Shown one piece after another: positions 63,016 to 64,000 of a DNA stretch of 64,000 nucleotides; position 1 is the first letter of the stretch; each line of letters opens with the position of its first letter. Location of the stretch: NCBI GenBank assembly GCA_014075255.1, contig CP046178.1:196001-260000 (forward strand), written 5' to 3'. The DNA is from Gammaproteobacteria bacterium. Its GTDB lineage: Bacteria > Pseudomonadota > Gammaproteobacteria > UBA4575. Below the pieces are notes generated by a model. It did not search any database. It was not told the origin of the DNA and was given only the letters and a program-made list of their open reading frames with translations. A program made the position numbers and the translations under genes.

Positions 63016-64000
63016 ATGAGTTCTGCAGAACCAGAAGCAAGTCAAGAATCGGAAGACGATCAAAACAAAGAAGATGCTAATGCGTCTGAACATGATGATT
63101 CAAAAAAGAAAGACGAAGATTGGGATGGTGAAGAGCGAAGATCTGAAGATCGTCCTTGGAGTGATGCGGATAAAAACAAAAGTGAAGATGAGCAAGTATT
63201 AAGTGAAGAGGAGCGAAATGCTTTATCTGGTGATGTTGAACAAATAACAGATGAGGCAGGAGTATTAACATATGATTTTTATTCTCCAGCTCATATTAAC
63301 AAGTCTAGTCTTCCGGCATTGACAATAATAAATGAAAAAATTATTGAATCGATGAGTGAAGGATTAACGGATTTATTGCAAAGAGAAATAGAAGTCACAG
63401 CGAATGATGTAGATATAAGTAGGTATGGAGACTTTATTCATTCACTACCGATACTTATAGATACAAGCATTATAAATATTAGCAAAATTGATTCTCAAGC
63501 TCTAGTTTGTATAGATGGTGGATTAATTGAAATTATTATGGATGCATATTTCGGTGGTGAAGGAAAGTTAAGTGAGGCAAGTGATAAACAAGTATTTACG
63601 GAAACTGAATTTAATATAAGTAATAAAATATTAGAGATGTTTCTAATATCTAATAAAGCTGCATGGGAAAAAACAGAGCCGTTAGATTTTCAGTATGTTC
63701 AACGAGAATTACAACCAAAATTAATTAATCTACTTGACGAATCTGCTCTTATCGTCGTTTGCCAATTTAAAGTTTCTTTAGATGAAGAAGCAAGTTATAT
63801 AAGAATAGCTTATCCATATAAAGCACTGGAGCCAATTAAGCATAGTTTGAGGAAAATGGTTCCAGAACGTGATGAGGAAAGCGATGGTCAATGGAAAAAA
63901 CAGTTATTTAACAGTATTAAAGCAGCGCCTATAGAGCTAAACACGGTACTTGCAGCATTTAATCTTACGGTTGATGAAATTGTCAAACTTAAAACAGGCG
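63016..64000 (+). CDS. fliM: flagellar motor switch protein FliM, partial (runs off the window)
   Basis: At least 328 residues are visible. After an unusual acidic, Lys/Glu/Asp-rich extension of about 60 residues comes LSEEERNALSGD (62-73), a weak match to the LSQDEIDALL CheY-binding motif that normally starts FliM. The body then follows: YDFYSPAHINKSSLPALTII, the ISRYGDFIHSLP stretch and DAYFGGEGK of the middle domain. The ATG at 63016 is 25 bases after fliL. FliM forms the C ring and takes the CheY-P signal. The overall sequence is divergent, but order and motifs make the call firm. Confidence 0.87.
   Translation, partial: MSSAEPEASQESEDDQNKEDANASEHDDSKKKDEDWDGEERRSEDRPWSDADKNKSEDEQVLSEEERNALSGDVEQITDEAGVLTYDFYSPAHINKSSLPALTIINEKIIESMSEGLTDLLQREIEVTANDVDISRYGDFIHSLPILIDTSIINISKIDSQALVCIDGGLIEIIMDAYFGGEGKLSEASDKQVFTETEFNISNKILEMFLISNKAAWEKTEPLDFQYVQRELQPKLINLLDESALIVVCQFKVSLDEEASYIRIAYPYKALEPIKHSLRKMVPERDEESDGQWKKQLFNSIKAAPIELNTVLAAFNLTVDEIVKLKTG

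Overview
The window looks like chromosomal DNA of a low-GC, motile, probably marine gammaproteobacterium that uses methylated amines. The evidence is a polar-type flagellar cluster with FlrA/FlrB/FlrC regulators and a sodium-type PomA/PomB-like stator, FlgJ with a fused glucosaminidase domain, and a complete-looking N-methylglutamate pathway. I cannot name the species from the sequence. I see no rRNA or tRNA gene, IS element, phage or CRISPR array.

Layout. (1) 1-9711, minus strand: N-methylglutamate pathway. The order in the direction of transcription is mgdA-mgdB-mgdC-mgdD (N-methylglutamate dehydrogenase), an XRE-cupin regulator, mgsA, a NarL-like HTH gene with a truncated receiver, mgsB, mgsC (N-methylglutamate synthase) and the start of gmaS at the window edge. 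(2) 9712-10643: spacer with a 40-residue membrane protein gene and a terminator. (3) 10668-23083, plus strand: two RTX/cadherin-like type I secretion substrates, the second broken by one extra A, then two ABC exporter subunits and an HlyD-type adaptor. (4) 23100-27482, minus strand: a substrate-binding protein, histidine kinase and response regulator set, and a CheY-like gene. (5) 27777-34188: motAB, a PilZ protein, a membrane FMN glutamate-synthase-like protein, a diguanylate cyclase, and an opposing degenerate GGDEF gene. (6) 34580-64000: flgNMA (minus), then flgBCDEFGHIJKL, flagellin, flaG, fliDST, flrABC, fliEFGHIJKL and the start of fliM (plus).

Regulation is unusually readable. Eight sites match the flagellar sigma-28 (FliA) pattern TAAA-N15-GCCGATAA or a close variant. 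They lie before flagellin, flgM, motAB and the cheY-like gene as expected. They also lie before both RTX genes, the secretion operon, and the FMN-protein/diguanylate cyclase operon. Five sigma-54 (-24/-12) sites with exact spacing precede flgB, fliD, flrBC, fliK and fliL. The most interesting reading of the window is therefore a type I secretion system, with its own large RTX/cadherin substrates and an apparently heterodimeric ABC exporter, that appears to belong to the late flagellar regulon next to motor and cyclic-di-GMP genes.

Other oddities are perfect 318-bp cadherin repeats with a base composition unlike the rest of their gene, an FlrA without its N-terminal domain, a FliM with a long acidic N-terminal extension, and a phospho-acceptor-less NarL-like regulator inside the mgs operon. 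All functional statements come from reading sequence and remembered family features; no database search was run.
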